A program made the position numbers and the translations under genes. DNA of 64,000 nt. Origin: Terracoccus sp. 273MFTsu3.1 (GTDB taxonomy: Bacteria; Actinomycetota; Actinomycetes; Actinomycetales; Dermatophilaceae). This document shows positions 1 through 9,498 of this stretch, piece by piece (the first letter of the stretch is position 1; every line of letters begins with the position of its first letter). The stretch is taken from positions 248,001 to 312,000 of the forward strand of contig NZ_KB911822.1 of NCBI RefSeq assembly GCF_000383675.1, given 5' to 3'. The notes beneath the pieces were generated by a model, which saw only the letters and a program-made list of their open reading frames with translations, did no database searches and was not told the DNA's origin.

Positions 1-894
1 CCGGCGCGCGCGGCCGAGGTGGCGTCGCGGATCGGCGGGACGGCCTACGCCTCGTCGGCCGAGCTCATCGCGGCCGACGAGGTCGACGCGGTCATGATCT
101 GCAGCTACGGGCCGGCGCACGAGGTGGACGTGCTCGTCGCCATCGCGGCGGGCAAACCCGTCTTCTGCGAGAAGCCGCTGACGCCGACGGCGGAGGCCGC
201 GCTGCGGATCATGGAGGCCGAGCAGGCGGCCGGGCGGCGTCTGGTGACCGTCGGATTCATGCGTCGCTTCGACCGGAGCTACCGCGAGATGAAGGCGCTG
301 CTCGACTCGGGCGACCTCGGCGAGACGCTCATGGTCCACTGCGCGCACCGCAACCCGACCGTCCCCGAGCACTACACGTGGGACATGGCGATCAACGACA
401 CCGCGATCCACGAGGTCGACACGATGCGCTGGCTGCTCGGTGAGGAGTTCGTCTCGGCGCGCGTCGACAAGCCGAAGAAGACGTCGCTGCGCTTCGAGCA
501 CCTCCAGGACCCGCTCGTGCTCATCCTCGAGACGGAGTCCGGCGTGCGCGTCGACGACGAGATCTTCGTCAACTGCCAGTTCGGCTACGACATCCGCTGC
601 GAGGCGGTCGCCGAGAAGGGGACCGTGAGCCTCGGCGACCAGAACGCCATCGTCGTGCGGGACGGCGTCGGAGTGCGCAACGCGATCGCCCGCGACCACA
701 ACGACCGCTTCTGGGGCGCCTTCGTCACGGAGGTGCAGGAGTGGATCTCCGCCGTCGCCCGGGGCGAGCACACGGGCTCGACGTCGTGGGACGGGTATGC
801 CGCCGCGTGCGTCTGTGACGCCGGTGTCCGTGCGCTCACGGACGAGGGCGTCGTCAAGGTGGAGATGATCGCGAAGCCCGACTTCTACGCCTGA
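1..894 (+). CDS. Gfo/Idh/MocA family dehydrogenase, 5' truncated by window edge
   Basis: The reading frame is open from base 1, so the start and most of the Rossmann GxGxxG segment lie outside the window. The visible part carries the family hallmark EKP (in FCEKPLTP), the following GFMRRFD stretch, and NDTAIHEVD, where the histidine belongs to the substrate site. This arrangement is typical of inositol 2-dehydrogenases and related sugar dehydrogenases, which oxidise a ring hydroxyl using NAD(P). The C-terminal half has the expected beta-sheet substrate domain ([16 protein letters not shown]) and ends normally. Two further members of the family lie at 35840-37018 and 40914-41954, so sugar or inositol oxidation is a theme of this chromosome region. 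The exact substrate cannot be told from sequence. Family call is firm; the inositol assignment is inference. Confidence 0.85.
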   Translation, partial: PARAAEVASRIGGTAYASSAELIAADEVDAVMICSYGPAHEVDVLVAIAAGKPVFCEKPLTPTAEAALRIMEAEQAAGRRLVTVGFMRRFDRSYREMKALLDSGDLGETLMVHCAHRNPTVPEHYTWDMAINDTAIHEVDTMRWLLGEEFVSARVDKPKKTSLRFEHLQDPLVLILETESGVRVDDEIFVNCQFGYDIRCEAVAEKGTVSLGDQNAIVVRDGVGVRNAIARDHNDRFWGAFVTEVQEWISAVARGEHTGSTSWDGYAAACVCDAGVRALTDEGVVKVEMIAKPDFYA

Positions 895-1076
895 CCCCGG
901 GCGCCTCCGCGGCTTTTGACCAAGGTTGAACCGGCATGGACAGATGGTCCGGGCGTGGTTACTTTGGGCAGATCGTCGCGGGGGCGGTCAGCCTCCGCGG
1001 TCCGATCGAGAGGGCTGTCCCATGTCTCGTCACGTGACCACCCGTCCCTGGACCACGTCGGATCGGACGGCCTGAC

Positions 1077-2894
1077 GTGGCCGGCGCGGGCCCGGAGCTC
1101 AAGCGGGCGCTCAACCAGCGGCAGCTGACGATGATCGCCATGGGCGGCGTCATCGGGGCGGGCCTCTTCGTCGGGTCCGGCACCGTCATCCACGACACGG
1201 GCCCCGGGGCCTTCATCACGTACGCCCTGTGCGGCGTCCTCATCATCATGGTGATGCGGATGCTGGCCGAGATGGCCGTGGCCAACCCGTCCACGGGCTC
1301 CTTCGCCGACTACTCCCGCAAGGCCCTCGGCGACTGGGCCGGCTTCTCCGTCGGCTGGCTCTACTGGTACTTCTGGGTCATCGTCGTGGGCTTCGAGGCC
1401 GTCGCCGGCGCCAAGGTCATCAACTTCTGGCTGCCGGGGGTGCCGACGTGGGTGCTGAGCCTCCTGCTCATGCTCCTCATGACGGGCACCAACCTCATCT
1501 CGGTCTCGTCGTTCGGGGAGTTCGAGTTCTGGTTCGCCGGGATCAAGGTCGCGGCGATCATCGTCTTCCTCGCCTGCGGAGCCCTCTTCGTCTTCGGGAT
1601 CTGGCCGAACGCCGACCTCGACTTCAGCAACCTCACAGCGCACGGCGGCTTCTTCCCGAACGGTGGGCTGGCGGTCACCGCGGGTGTCGTGACGGTGATC
1701 TTCTCGATGGTGGGTGCCGAGATCGCGACGATCGCCGCCGCCGAGTCGGACAACCCGGAGCGGGCCGTGTCCAAGGCCGCGAACTCCGTCATCACCCGCA
1801 TCGCGATCTTCTTCGTCGGCTCGATCTTCCTGCTCGCGGTGATCCTCCCGTGGAACTCGGCCACCCTCGAGGCGTCGCCCTACGTCGCGGCCTTCCAGGA
1901 GATGGGCATCCCGTACGCCGACCACGTGATGAACGCGGTCGTGCTGACGGCCGTGCTCTCGTGCCTCAACTCCGGCCTCTACACCGCGTCCCGGATGCTC
2001 TTCGTGCTGGCCGCCCGTCGTGAGGCGCCCGCGTCGATGGTCTCGGTCAACGCCCGAGGCGTGCCGATGGTCGCCATCCTGGCCTCGTCGGTGGTCGGCT
2101 TCCTCGCCGTCATCATGGCCGCCGTGTCGCCCGACACCGTCTTCTCGTTCCTGCTCAACTCGTCCGGCGCCGTCATCCTCTTCGTCTACCTGCTCATCGC
2201 GGTCTCGCAGATCATCCTGCGCTACCGGGCCGACGCGTCGACCCTCAAGGTGAAGATGTGGTGGTTCCCCGCCCTGTCGGTCATCACGGCGCTCGGCATC
2301 GTGCTCGTGCTCGTCCAGATGGGACTCACGGAGGACGTACGCATCCAGCTCGTGCTGAGCCTCGTGTCGTTCGGCATCGTGCTGGTGCTCTTCTTCATCA
2401 ACCGCGCCCGCATCGCGCGACTGCCCGAGCGGGTCGCGCCCGACCACACCGGTGAGGCACGCCGCGTGCTCGTCCTCGCCAACCAGACGCTCGAGTCCGA
2501 CGAGCTCGTCTCGGAGCTGCAGCGCATAGACGCCCAGGGCGACGCCACCTACTGGGTATGCGTCCCCGCCAGTCCCGTCGAGACCGGCACCGCCGCGACC
2601 CACGGGGCCGTGTCCGTCAAGGACGCGACGACCGAGGCGGCGCAGCGCCGGCTCGACCGCACCCTGGAGCTGCTGACGAGCCACCGGCTCGACGCCACCG
2701 GCGCGGTCGGTGACCAGCGTCCGCTCCGGGCGCTGCGGGCAGCGATCCAAGAGTTCGACCCCGACCAGATCGTCATCGTGACGCTGCCCGCGTCGGACTC
2801 GATCTGGCAGCGGTTCGAGGTCGTCGACCGGGCGTCCGAGCTCGGCCTGCCGGTGACCCACGTCGAGGCGGCCTCGCTCGTCGGCGCGGTCTGA
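1077..2894 (+). CDS. APC-superfamily amino acid permease with C-terminal Usp-like domain
   Basis: The protein has 605 residues. Residues about 12-455 are a 12-helix amino acid/polyamine permease of the AAT/GabP type: the first helix carries MGGVIGAGLFVGSG, followed by alternating hydrophobic segments. From about residue 459 the protein becomes soluble (EARRVLVLANQTL onward) and resembles a single universal-stress-protein alpha/beta fold, ending QIVIVTLPASDS and VTHVEA. The permease alone would be about 460 residues, so this is a fusion. GTG at 1077 is the first start that gives a normal short cytoplasmic N-terminus; no strong ribosome binding site precedes it. Three bases separate its stop from the GTG of the next gene, a tandem Usp protein, so the two are almost certainly one operon. 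Import of an amino acid or amine is expected; the substrate is unknown. Confidence 0.88.
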   Translation: MAGAGPELKRALNQRQLTMIAMGGVIGAGLFVGSGTVIHDTGPGAFITYALCGVLIIMVMRMLAEMAVANPSTGSFADYSRKALGDWAGFSVGWLYWYFWVIVVGFEAVAGAKVINFWLPGVPTWVLSLLLMLLMTGTNLISVSSFGEFEFWFAGIKVAAIIVFLACGALFVFGIWPNADLDFSNLTAHGGFFPNGGLAVTAGVVTVIFSMVGAEIATIAAAESDNPERAVSKAANSVITRIAIFFVGSIFLLAVILPWNSATLEASPYVAAFQEMGIPYADHVMNAVVLTAVLSCLNSGLYTASRMLFVLAARREAPASMVSVNARGVPMVAILASSVVGFLAVIMAAVSPDTVFSFLLNSSGAVILFVYLLIAVSQIILRYRADASTLKVKMWWFPALSVITALGIVLVLVQMGLTEDVRIQLVLSLVSFGIVLVLFFINRARIARLPERVAPDHTGEARRVLVLANQTLESDELVSELQRIDAQGDATYWVCVPASPVETGTAATHGAVSVKDATTEAAQRRLDRTLELLTSHRLDATGAVGDQRPLRALRAAIQEFDPDQIVIVTLPASDSIWQRFEVVDRASELGLPVTHVEAASLVGAV

Positions 2895-2897
2895 GCC

Positions 2898-3794
2898 GTG
2901 ACGATCGTCGTCGCCTACACGGCGCAGGACAGCGGCACGTCGGCACTCGAGCTGGCTGCCGTGCTGTCTCGGTCGTCGGGCGAGCCCCTCACCGTGGCCG
3001 TCGTCGTGACGACGCCGCACGCAGCGGGGGCGGCGGAGTTCGTCGACGGGGACTACCTCGGACCGCTCCGGGAGTGGGGAGAGTCGGTCCTCGAGCAGGC
3101 CCGGACGGCGCTGCACGCTGACGTCGAGGCGAGCTTCGTCGTGCGTGCGGCATCGTCGATCCCCGCCGGCCTGCTCGAGCTGGCGGCCGAGGTCGACGCG
3201 TCGGCGCTCGTGCTCGGCTCGTCGAGCAAGGGCGCGCTGGGTCGCATCTCCTTCGGCAGCGTGACCGACCGGCTCGTGCACTCGGCGCCCCTGCCGGTGC
3301 TCCTGGCCCCGCTCGGTTACCGACCCACCCCGGGCTCTCGCATCCGTCGCGTGAGCGTCGGCTTCGGCGGGTCAGCGGGTGCGTCGCACGTGGCGGCCGC
3401 GGCTGCCGGCGTCGCCGAGGCAGTCGGTGGGGTGCTGCGGGCGGTGTCGTTCGCGGTCCGGCCGCCCAAGCGGATCTACGGCAGCGTCGAGGAGTCGGCC
3501 GACGATCTCGTCGTCGGCCGGTGGGTGGCCCGGACGACGGCAGCTCTCCGGGCCGAGGTGGGAGCCCGGGACGCCGTCCTGGCCGAACGACTGTCGCGGT
3601 CGCTCGTGGTCGGTGAGGGCGTCTCGTGGAGCACGGCGATCTGGGACGTCGAGTGGAGCGACGGCGACCTGCTCGTCGTCGGTCCGAGCTCGTCGGCCCC
3701 GGCAGCCCGGCTCTTCCTCGGCTCCCGCGCCTCGAAGATCATCCGGTCGTCACCGGTGCCCGTCTATCTCGTGCCGGCTCCCCGCTCGAGCTGA
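2898..3794 (+). CDS. Universal stress protein, two Usp domains
   Basis: The protein has 298 residues and two Usp repeats, about 1-140 and 150-296. Each ends in the nucleotide-binding loop region: LGSSSKGALGR followed by FGSVTDRLV, and VGPSSSAPAAR followed by LGSRASKII. This fits the ATP-binding UspA class (GxxG...GS). The gene starts with GTG three bases after the permease stop, so it is translationally coupled to a permease that itself carries a Usp-like tail. A role in sensing nucleotide or energy state to tune transport is plausible but inferred. The gene is followed by a convergent UvrA-like gene after only 30 bases, with no obvious hairpin between them. Confidence 0.88.
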   Translation: MTIVVAYTAQDSGTSALELAAVLSRSSGEPLTVAVVVTTPHAAGAAEFVDGDYLGPLREWGESVLEQARTALHADVEASFVVRAASSIPAGLLELAAEVDASALVLGSSSKGALGRISFGSVTDRLVHSAPLPVLLAPLGYRPTPGSRIRRVSVGFGGSAGASHVAAAAAGVAEAVGGVLRAVSFAVRPPKRIYGSVEESADDLVVGRWVARTTAALRAEVGARDAVLAERLSRSLVVGEGVSWSTAIWDVEWSDGDLLVVGPSSSAPAARLFLGSRASKIIRSSPVPVYLVPAPRSS

Positions 3795-3824
3795 GTTCCT
3801 CTCTGCGCCAGGCAGGTCCAGCGT

Positions 3825-6311
3825 CTAGCGACCCTTTGAGGCGACGAGGTGGGCCGCCAGGTAGGGCGCCGTCACGCTCCCCTCGACGCCCGCGACCTGC
3901 TCCGGCGTGCCCGTCGCCACGACACGACCTCCGGCGTCCCCGCCGCCCGGGCCGAGGTCGATGACCCAGTCGGCGCTGACGATCGTGCCGAGGTCGTGCT
4001 CGACGAGGACGACGGTGTTGCCGGCGTCGACCAGGGTGTGGAGCTGGCGCAGCAGCAGGGCGATGTCGGCGGGGTGGAGTCCGGCGGTGGGCTCGTCGAG
4101 CAGGTAGAGGGCGTGCCCGCGCCGGGCCCGCTGCAGCTCGGTCGCCAGCTTGATCCGCTGGGCCTCTCCGCCGCTCAGCTCGGTGGCGGGCTGGCCGAGA
4201 CGCAGGTAGCCGAGGCCCACCTCGCGCAACGTCGTCAGGCTGCGCGCGGCCGCCGGCAGGTCGGCGAGGAAGTCGGCGGCCTCGTCGACGGACATGGCCA
4301 GCACGTCCGCGACGTTCCTGCCGCGGCAGGTGATCTCGAGGGTCTCGGCGTTGTAGCGCGCCCCGTGGCAGGTCGGGCACGGCGCATACGTCCCGGGCAG
4401 GAAGAGCAGCTCGACCGAGACGAAGCCCTCGCCCTGGCACGTCTCGCAGCGTCCCTCGGCGACGTTGAAGGAGAAGCGCCCCGCGCCGTAGCCGCGCTCG
4501 CGCGCCTCGGGGGTTGCGGCATACAGCTTGCGCACCGCGTCGAAGAGACCGGTGTACGTGGCGAGGTTGGAGCGCGGGGTGCGGCCGATGGGGCGCTGGT
4601 CGACGCGGACCAGCCGGTCGAAGGACTCGAGGCCGGTGGCGTCGTCGACGTCGATCTCGAGCTCGCTCTCCTCGGGGTCGTCGGGGCCCTGTCCGAGGTG
4701 GCGGCGCACGAGCTCGGAGAGCACCTGCGTGACGAGCGTCGACTTGCCCGATCCGGAGACGCCGGTGACGGCGGTCAGCACGCAGAGGGGAACGTCGACG
4801 GAGAGGTCGTCGAGGTTGTGCCTGCTGACGCCGCGCAGGTGCAGCCAGCCCTGGGGCTCGCGCTGGGGGCGCTGGGGCCGCTCGGCGCGCCCGAAGAGGT
4901 GGTGCCCGGTCACTGACGCCTCGACGTGCTCGAGCCCCTCGACGGGGCCGGAGTAGAGCACGTGGCCGCCCTGCTCGCCGGCGCCGGGGCCGATGTCGAC
5001 GACCCAGTCGGCGCGGCGGACGATGTCGAGGTCGTGCTCGACGACGAAGAGCGAGTTGCCCGACCGCTTGAGGGCGTCGAGCACGTCGAGGAGCGGCGCG
5101 GCGTCGGCCGGATGGAGTCCGGCGGACGGCTCGTCGAGCACGTAGACGACGCCGAAGAGCCCGGAGCGCAGCTGCGTCGCGATGCGTAGCCGCTGCGCCT
5201 CGCCGGGCGAGAGCGTCGTGGAGCTGCGTCCCAGCGAGAGGTAGCCGAGGCCGAGGTCGAGCAGCACCTGGACGCGCGCGACGAGGTCGCGGCAGAGGCG
5301 GACGGCGACCTCGGTGGCCTCCCCGGACGCGGCGGACGACGTCGCCGCGGCGGCCTCGGTCAGCTCGGCGACCGGGCGGAGCAGCGCGACGAGGTCGGTG
5401 AAGGACAACGCGTTGGTATGCGTGATGCCGAGTCCCCGGAAGGTGACGGCGAGGGCGTCCTCCCGCAGTCCTGTCCCGTGGCAGGCCGGGCACTGCACGC
5501 TGCGCACGAAGCGCATCGCCTTGTCGCGCATCATCTGGCTCTTGGTGTCGGCGAGCGTGTGGCGCACGTGCTTGCGGGCGCTCCAGAACGTGCCGTGGTA
5601 GTCGCGGCCGGTGGTGTCGTCGGCCTCACCGCGTCGGTCGATGAGCACGCGCGGCTGCTCGTCGGTGTAGAGCAGCCAGTCCCGGTCCTTGCGGGGGAGG
5701 TCGCGCCACGGCGTGTCGACGTCGATCCCCAAGGTCCTCGTGACGCGCACGAGGTTCTTGCCCTGCCAGGCGCCCGGCCACGCCGCGATCGCACCGTCGC
5801 GGATGCTGAGCGACGTGTCGGGGACGAGCAGGTCCTCGGCCACGTCGTGGGCCTCGCCCAGCCCGTGGCACACGGGACACGCGCCGGCAGCGGTGTTGGG
5901 GGAGAAGGCCTCGGCCTCGAGCCGCGTGGCGCCCTCGGGGTAGGTGCCGGCGCGGGAGTAGAGCATCCGGACGAGGTTGGAGAGGGTGGTGAGCGTGCCG
6001 ACGGTCGAGCGCGAGCTCGGGGCGCCGCGGCGCTGCTGGAGCGCGACAGCCGGCGGCAGCCCGGTGATCTCCTGCACGTGCGGGGCCCCGACCTGCTGCA
6101 GCAGCCGACGGGCGTAGGGCGCCACCGACTCGAAGTAGCGCCGCTGCGCCTCGGCGTAGAGCGTGCCGAAGGCGAGGGAGGACTTGCCTGAGCCGGAGAC
6201 GCCGGTGAAGGCCACCATGGAGTCACGCGGCAGGTCGACGTCGACGGTCTTGAGGTTGTGCTCGCTGGCGCCGCGGACGTGGACGAAGTGGTCGGTCGGG
6301 TCGAGGTGCAC
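3825..6311 (-). CDS. UvrA2-type excinuclease ABC subunit A-like ATPase
   Basis: The 828-residue protein has two ABC cassettes. Walker A GVSGSGKS lies near residue 40 and again near 520; signature sequences LSPGEAQ and LSGGEAQ lie near 370 and 717. Zinc-module cysteines occur as CPVCHG and CPACHG in the first half and CETCQG and CPTCHG in the second. At 828 residues it is well short of canonical UvrA (about 950), consistent with class II UvrA (UvrA2/DrrC type), which lacks the UvrB-binding insertion. Known members bind damaged or drug-modified DNA and can give resistance to DNA-intercalating drugs. Start is a GTG. No uvrB or uvrC lies nearby. The gene stands alone on the minus strand between the convergent Usp gene and a small hypothetical gene. 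Confidence 0.9.
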   Translation of the reverse strand: MHLDPTDHFVHVRGASEHNLKTVDVDLPRDSMVAFTGVSGSGKSSLAFGTLYAEAQRRYFESVAPYARRLLQQVGAPHVQEITGLPPAVALQQRRGAPSSRSTVGTLTTLSNLVRMLYSRAGTYPEGATRLEAEAFSPNTAAGACPVCHGLGEAHDVAEDLLVPDTSLSIRDGAIAAWPGAWQGKNLVRVTRTLGIDVDTPWRDLPRKDRDWLLYTDEQPRVLIDRRGEADDTTGRDYHGTFWSARKHVRHTLADTKSQMMRDKAMRFVRSVQCPACHGTGLREDALAVTFRGLGITHTNALSFTDLVALLRPVAELTEAAAATSSAASGEATEVAVRLCRDLVARVQVLLDLGLGYLSLGRSSTTLSPGEAQRLRIATQLRSGLFGVVYVLDEPSAGLHPADAAPLLDVLDALKRSGNSLFVVEHDLDIVRRADWVVDIGPGAGEQGGHVLYSGPVEGLEHVEASVTGHHLFGRAERPQRPQREPQGWLHLRGVSRHNLDDLSVDVPLCVLTAVTGVSGSGKSTLVTQVLSELVRRHLGQGPDDPEESELEIDVDDATGLESFDRLVRVDQRPIGRTPRSNLATYTGLFDAVRKLYAATPEARERGYGAGRFSFNVAEGRCETCQGEGFVSVELLFLPGTYAPCPTCHGARYNAETLEITCRGRNVADVLAMSVDEAADFLADLPAAARSLTTLREVGLGYLRLGQPATELSGGEAQRIKLATELQRARRGHALYLLDEPTAGLHPADIALLLRQLHTLVDAGNTVVLVEHDLGTIVSADWVIDLGPGGGDAGGRVVATGTPEQVAGVEGSVTAPYLAAHLVASKGR

Positions 6312-6367
6312 GTGACCTGTCTAGTCGTTCGGGCCCGGCCGGGCACCATCGGCCGTGGCCGGTCGGA

Positions 6368-6832
6368 TCAGTACTCGCCCTTGATGACGAAGTAGGAGCC
6401 CCGGATCGTGCCGGCCAGCTTCGACGTCTGCCGGGCGAACTTGAACCGGGACGCGAGCTCCTCGGGGACCTCCATGCCGTCGGAGAGCTTGAAGCCGACG
6501 GCGCGCTTCCCGGCCGGGTCGATCGCGTACATGACGTTGATCGACAGTCCGGACTCGTAGAAGACATAGGCCATCTTGAGCCCGTCGACCTCGAACGCCG
6601 TCGCCTCGAGGGGCCGCGACGCGATGGTGAGGTCACGCTCCTCCGCGAGGATGTGATGGACGTACTCGACGATCTCGCTCGCGTCTGCCGCGGGCTCGAC
6701 GGTGAGGACGTGGTCGTACTTGTTCTTGTAGTAGCGCGCCTCGTTGGCCCGGAGGCCCGCCAGCGCCTCGGCGACGGGGGAGCTCTCGAGTCCCTCGGTG
6801 GACACGTCCACGAAGTCGACGACGTAGGACAC
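6368..6832 (-). CDS. Conserved hypothetical protein, 154 aa
   Basis: I do not recognise the family. The protein starts SYVVDFVDVSTEG and has an alpha/beta pattern with no membrane segment, no signal peptide and no cysteines in the portion read. An open frame extends further upstream, but the GTG at 6832 is chosen because AGGAGG sits at the correct distance before it. The intervening bases include one copy of the GTATGCC heptamer that recurs through the window. The segment around YDHVLTVEPAADASEIVEYVHHI suggests a helical middle, and the C-terminus (RGSYFVIKGEY) is basic and beta-like. It is transcribed in the same direction as the UvrA2 gene 57 bases downstream and could share its transcript. 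No function is claimed. Confidence 0.7.
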   Translation of the reverse strand: MSYVVDFVDVSTEGLESSPVAEALAGLRANEARYYKNKYDHVLTVEPAADASEIVEYVHHILAEERDLTIASRPLEATAFEVDGLKMAYVFYESGLSINVMYAIDPAGKRAVGFKLSDGMEVPEELASRFKFARQTSKLAGTIRGSYFVIKGEY

Positions 6833-6944
6833 GGCATACCTCCTGGTCTCGGGGCTTCGTCGCCACAGTAGCGCCGTGCCCACGGGATGACCCCTCCACC
6901 GGACCGAGTCCGGTGAAGGGGCCATCGGGTCGAGCCGGGCGCCG

Positions 6945-7388
6945 TCAGTCGGCGACGTGGAGGGCCTTGACCTCGTCGCGGGCAGCCACGATCGCGGCGT
7001 GCTGGCGGGTCACGACAGCACGGAAGCCGTCGCTGAGGTCGGCCTTCTCGGCCTTCTCGTACTCGGAGACCGCGTGGTCCTCGCCGGTCACGGCCGCTCC
7101 GAGGACGCTGCCCGCGTCGTCGCCGGTCAGGGCGTCCTTGAGCGAGATCCAGCCGCGGTGCAGGGTCGCTGCGACCGAGCCGCTCTCGTCGACGTCGTCG
7201 CCGTAGTCGTGGCCCATCTCGACGATCTCGCGGTGGAAGCCGGCGCGCTGCTCGGACAGCCGCTGCAGGGTGGTGGCCCACTCGGCGCGGTCGCTGTCAC
7301 GCAGCTTCTCTGCGGCTGAGGCGAATCCGCGCTCGCCGTCCTTCAGCGTCTCCACGAGGTCCTTGGCGACCTTCTCGTCATCCGACAT
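6945..7388 (-). CDS. PA2169-like four-helix-bundle protein (DUF2383)
   Basis: The 147-residue soluble protein is almost entirely amphipathic helix, in four segments: VAKDLVETLKDGERGFASAAEKL, a second around EWATTLQRLSEQRAGFHREIVEMG, a third around ATLHRGWISLKDALTG, and a fourth around AVSEYEKAEKA to the end. This matches the ferritin-like DUF2383/PA2169 family in length and in the glutamate/histidine spacing of helices 2 and 4. The family is often stress-induced; its biochemistry is unsettled. ATG at 7388 is preceded by GGAGTG at a good distance. The gene is divergent from the GAF-ANTAR gene, and the roughly 200 bases between them must carry both promoters. Confidence 0.78.
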   Translation of the reverse strand: MSDDEKVAKDLVETLKDGERGFASAAEKLRDSDRAEWATTLQRLSEQRAGFHREIVEMGHDYGDDVDESGSVAATLHRGWISLKDALTGDDAGSVLGAAVTGEDHAVSEYEKAEKADLSDGFRAVVTRQHAAIVAARDEVKALHVAD

Positions 7389-7593
7389 GTGCACTCCTTC
7401 GATCAGGTTGCTGGTCCCTCGGGTCCTACCCGACGGGGTCACGGCCCAATCGGGGGCCTCCCTGATCGGCTCGAACGACGGGTGCCCCCGCGCGCCGGCC
7501 CCCGCGGTCGGCGCTCCACGCACAGCGGTCCGGTCAGCACTCTCGACGGTAGAGTCGAGGCAGCATCCGGGCGTCTGGGAGGAGGCCACGGCG

Positions 7594-8712
7594 ATGACAT
7601 CGGAGTCGGTCGAGGACGAGCGCCAGTGGGCTGCCGAGAAGCGCGACTTCGTCGCCGACCGACGTGACGAGCTGGCGGCCGAGCGCGACGCCGCCGCGGA
7701 CGCGAGGGATGCCATCGCGGACGCGCGACAGGCTCGGCTGGACGAACGGGAACGACAGCTGGACGCCCGCGCGGTCGAGCTCGGATCCACCGGTGACAGT
7801 GTCGAGTCGGCTGCCTCCCGGCTGGCCGACCGCTCCGGCCGGGCACGGGCGCGCCAGGACCGCCTGGAGATGGCCGCCTCACGCGATGCCGCCAAGACCG
7901 ACCGGGACGAGGCTGCTGCGCGACGGCTCGCTGCCACGCCGACGACCAAGCTGGCCGCGGCGTTCGCCGAGGTCGCCGAGCACCTCTACACCGCCGACTC
8001 CTTCGACGAGGTCCTGTCGCGCATCGCCCAGGCCGCGGTGAGCACCGTCGAGGGCTGCCAGATGGCCAGCGTCACGCTCAGGGAGGGCGGGAGGTTCCGG
8101 ACCGCAGCGACCACCGCGTCGGCTGCCTCGGCCGTCGACGAGGCGCAGTACGAGGCACGCGAGGGACCCTGCCTGGACGCGGTGGACGAAGCCGTCGTGT
8201 ATGCGCGGGCCTTCCCCGACACCCGGTGGCCGACGCTGGCGTCACGCCCGGTCGACCACGGCGCCGAGTCCGCCGCCTCCTATCGCCTCGCCGCGCCGAG
8301 ACTGTGGGGCGAGGGCGCCGGGGGGTCGCTGAACACCTACGGGTCCGAGCCGGATGCGTTCAGCGACGACGCGCGGAACATCGGGCTCATCCTGGCTGCG
8401 CACGCCGGGCTCGCGGCGGGAGCAGCCCACGAACGTCGCGACCTCAAGGATCTGGCCGAGGGGCTGAACCAGGCACTCGTGTCCAGGGACGTCATCGGCC
8501 AGGCCAAGGGGATCCTCATGGAGCGGCTGAAGCTCACCCCGGAGGATGCGTTCGACGCCCTGCGACGGGCGTCCCAGCGGCTGAACGAGAAGCTCCGGTC
8601 GGTGGCCGTGACCGTCGCGCAGACGGGCGAGTTCGACAGCAGCGACGCTCTGCGGGCGGACTCGGGTGCGTCCCGACCCCCTGGACGAGCCGGCGAGGCA
8701 GGCCGGGCCTGA
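7594..8712 (+). CDS. GAF and ANTAR domain protein (RNA-binding antitermination regulator)
   Basis: The 372-residue protein starts at an ATG with GGAGGAGG about 10 bases upstream. Residues about 5-110 are charged helix (repeated DERQWAAEKRDF and AAERDAAADARDA-like runs), likely a coiled coil. Residues about 115-265 form a GAF sensor domain (VSTVEGCQMASVTLREGG; YEAREGPCLDAV). The ANTAR domain spans about 285-345 (LNQALVSRDVIGQAKGILMERLKLTPEDAFDALRRAS), the three-helix RNA-binding unit that stabilises antiterminator hairpins. GAF-ANTAR proteins of actinobacteria act as ligand- or redox-responsive antiterminators. The long N-terminal coiled coil is unusual and might mediate dimerisation. Target transcripts cannot be identified here. 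Confidence 0.88.
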   Translation: MTSESVEDERQWAAEKRDFVADRRDELAAERDAAADARDAIADARQARLDERERQLDARAVELGSTGDSVESAASRLADRSGRARARQDRLEMAASRDAAKTDRDEAAARRLAATPTTKLAAAFAEVAEHLYTADSFDEVLSRIAQAAVSTVEGCQMASVTLREGGRFRTAATTASAASAVDEAQYEAREGPCLDAVDEAVVYARAFPDTRWPTLASRPVDHGAESAASYRLAAPRLWGEGAGGSLNTYGSEPDAFSDDARNIGLILAAHAGLAAGAAHERRDLKDLAEGLNQALVSRDVIGQAKGILMERLKLTPEDAFDALRRASQRLNEKLRSVAVTVAQTGEFDSSDALRADSGASRPPGRAGEAGRA

Positions 8713-8775
8713 CCGTCCGGGACAGAACGGGTGACGATCACTGCTGAGCGGTCAGCCGCAGCCGCGCGAGCCCGG

Positions 8776-9339
8776 TCAGCCGCGGGCCGCGATGTACCAG
8801 ATCGCCGACGTCAGCACGGTGCCGATGAGCAACGCGAAGAGCAGACCGCCGGCGACGGGAAGGAACCAGCCGGGCGCGCGCCTGGACCGAACGGCGACGA
8901 CCTTGACGACGACGGCACCGATGACGGCGCACCCGAGGATGCCGTGCACGACCGTGCGGGTGGACACGGGTTGCCCGTCACGCAGCGTCCCGGACTCGAG
9001 GCCGAGGGCCCAGAGGCAGTGGTAGGCGACGACGACGACGAGCACGACCGCGACGGCGCCGCAGATGCGGTGGGCCGTGCCAAGCCATGGCGGCGCTTCG
9101 ATGCCGAGCCTGCCGTAGAGCCAGAGGGCACCGACGAGCTGGAGCAGCGCGAGCACCCCGATCACCACGGAGAGCACGACCTTCATGTCGATCACCGTGC
9201 GGAAGCCGAACGTCGTCGTGCCGGCGAGCGTCGGGTCGTGGACCTTGCCGAAGACCCCGACGAGCAGAGCGACGACGGCGCCCGCGGCGAACGCCGTCAA
9301 CGGGATCGCCAGGCTCTTGGCAGGCGTGCTGTCAGCCAT
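8776..9339 (-). CDS. DUF6529-like five-helix membrane protein
   Basis: The 187-residue protein has five predicted membrane helices, beginning about residues 8, 45, 85, 125 and 155. Histidines sit in or beside helices 3 and 4 (GTAHRICG, AYHCLWALG, VVHGILG), a placement that resembles small b-type cytochromes and could hold haem; this is inference. An upstream extension is open, but ATG at 9339 is preferred because AGGAGG lies 10 bases upstream and the protein then starts MADSTPAKS. The gene follows the convergent GAF-ANTAR gene and is followed upstream by a strong hairpin that ends the next gene. Confidence 0.6.
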   Translation of the reverse strand: MADSTPAKSLAIPLTAFAAGAVVALLVGVFGKVHDPTLAGTTTFGFRTVIDMKVVLSVVIGVLALLQLVGALWLYGRLGIEAPPWLGTAHRICGAVAVVLVVVVAYHCLWALGLESGTLRDGQPVSTRTVVHGILGCAVIGAVVVKVVAVRSRRAPGWFLPVAGGLLFALLIGTVLTSAIWYIAARG

Positions 9340-9434
9340 GGGTTCAGGATCCTCCTGCCCGGCCCGTGCGGGGGAGGAACGGCTCAAGACCGAGCCCGGC
9401 GCCTGAAGCGCGCCGGGCAGGGCCGGACGTGCAC

Positions 9435-9468
9435 GGGGCCGGTCAGTCCGTGCGGGCTGACCGGCCCC
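9435..9468 (-). terminator. Hairpin terminator after the Ltp-type gene
   Basis: GGGGCCGGTCAG and CTGACCGGCCCC form a perfect 12-bp stem with a 10-base loop. It lies 30 bases beyond the minus-strand stop codon at 9499. No T-run follows, as is common for actinobacterial terminators. Confidence 0.7.
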
Positions 9469-9498
9469 ACGCCGAGACGGGTTGCGTCGGCGAATCGC

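Noticed and set aside
885-3281. A 798-codon open frame on the minus strand
   Set aside because: Antisense to the permease and Usp genes, with a highly charged low-complexity product; a shadow frame.
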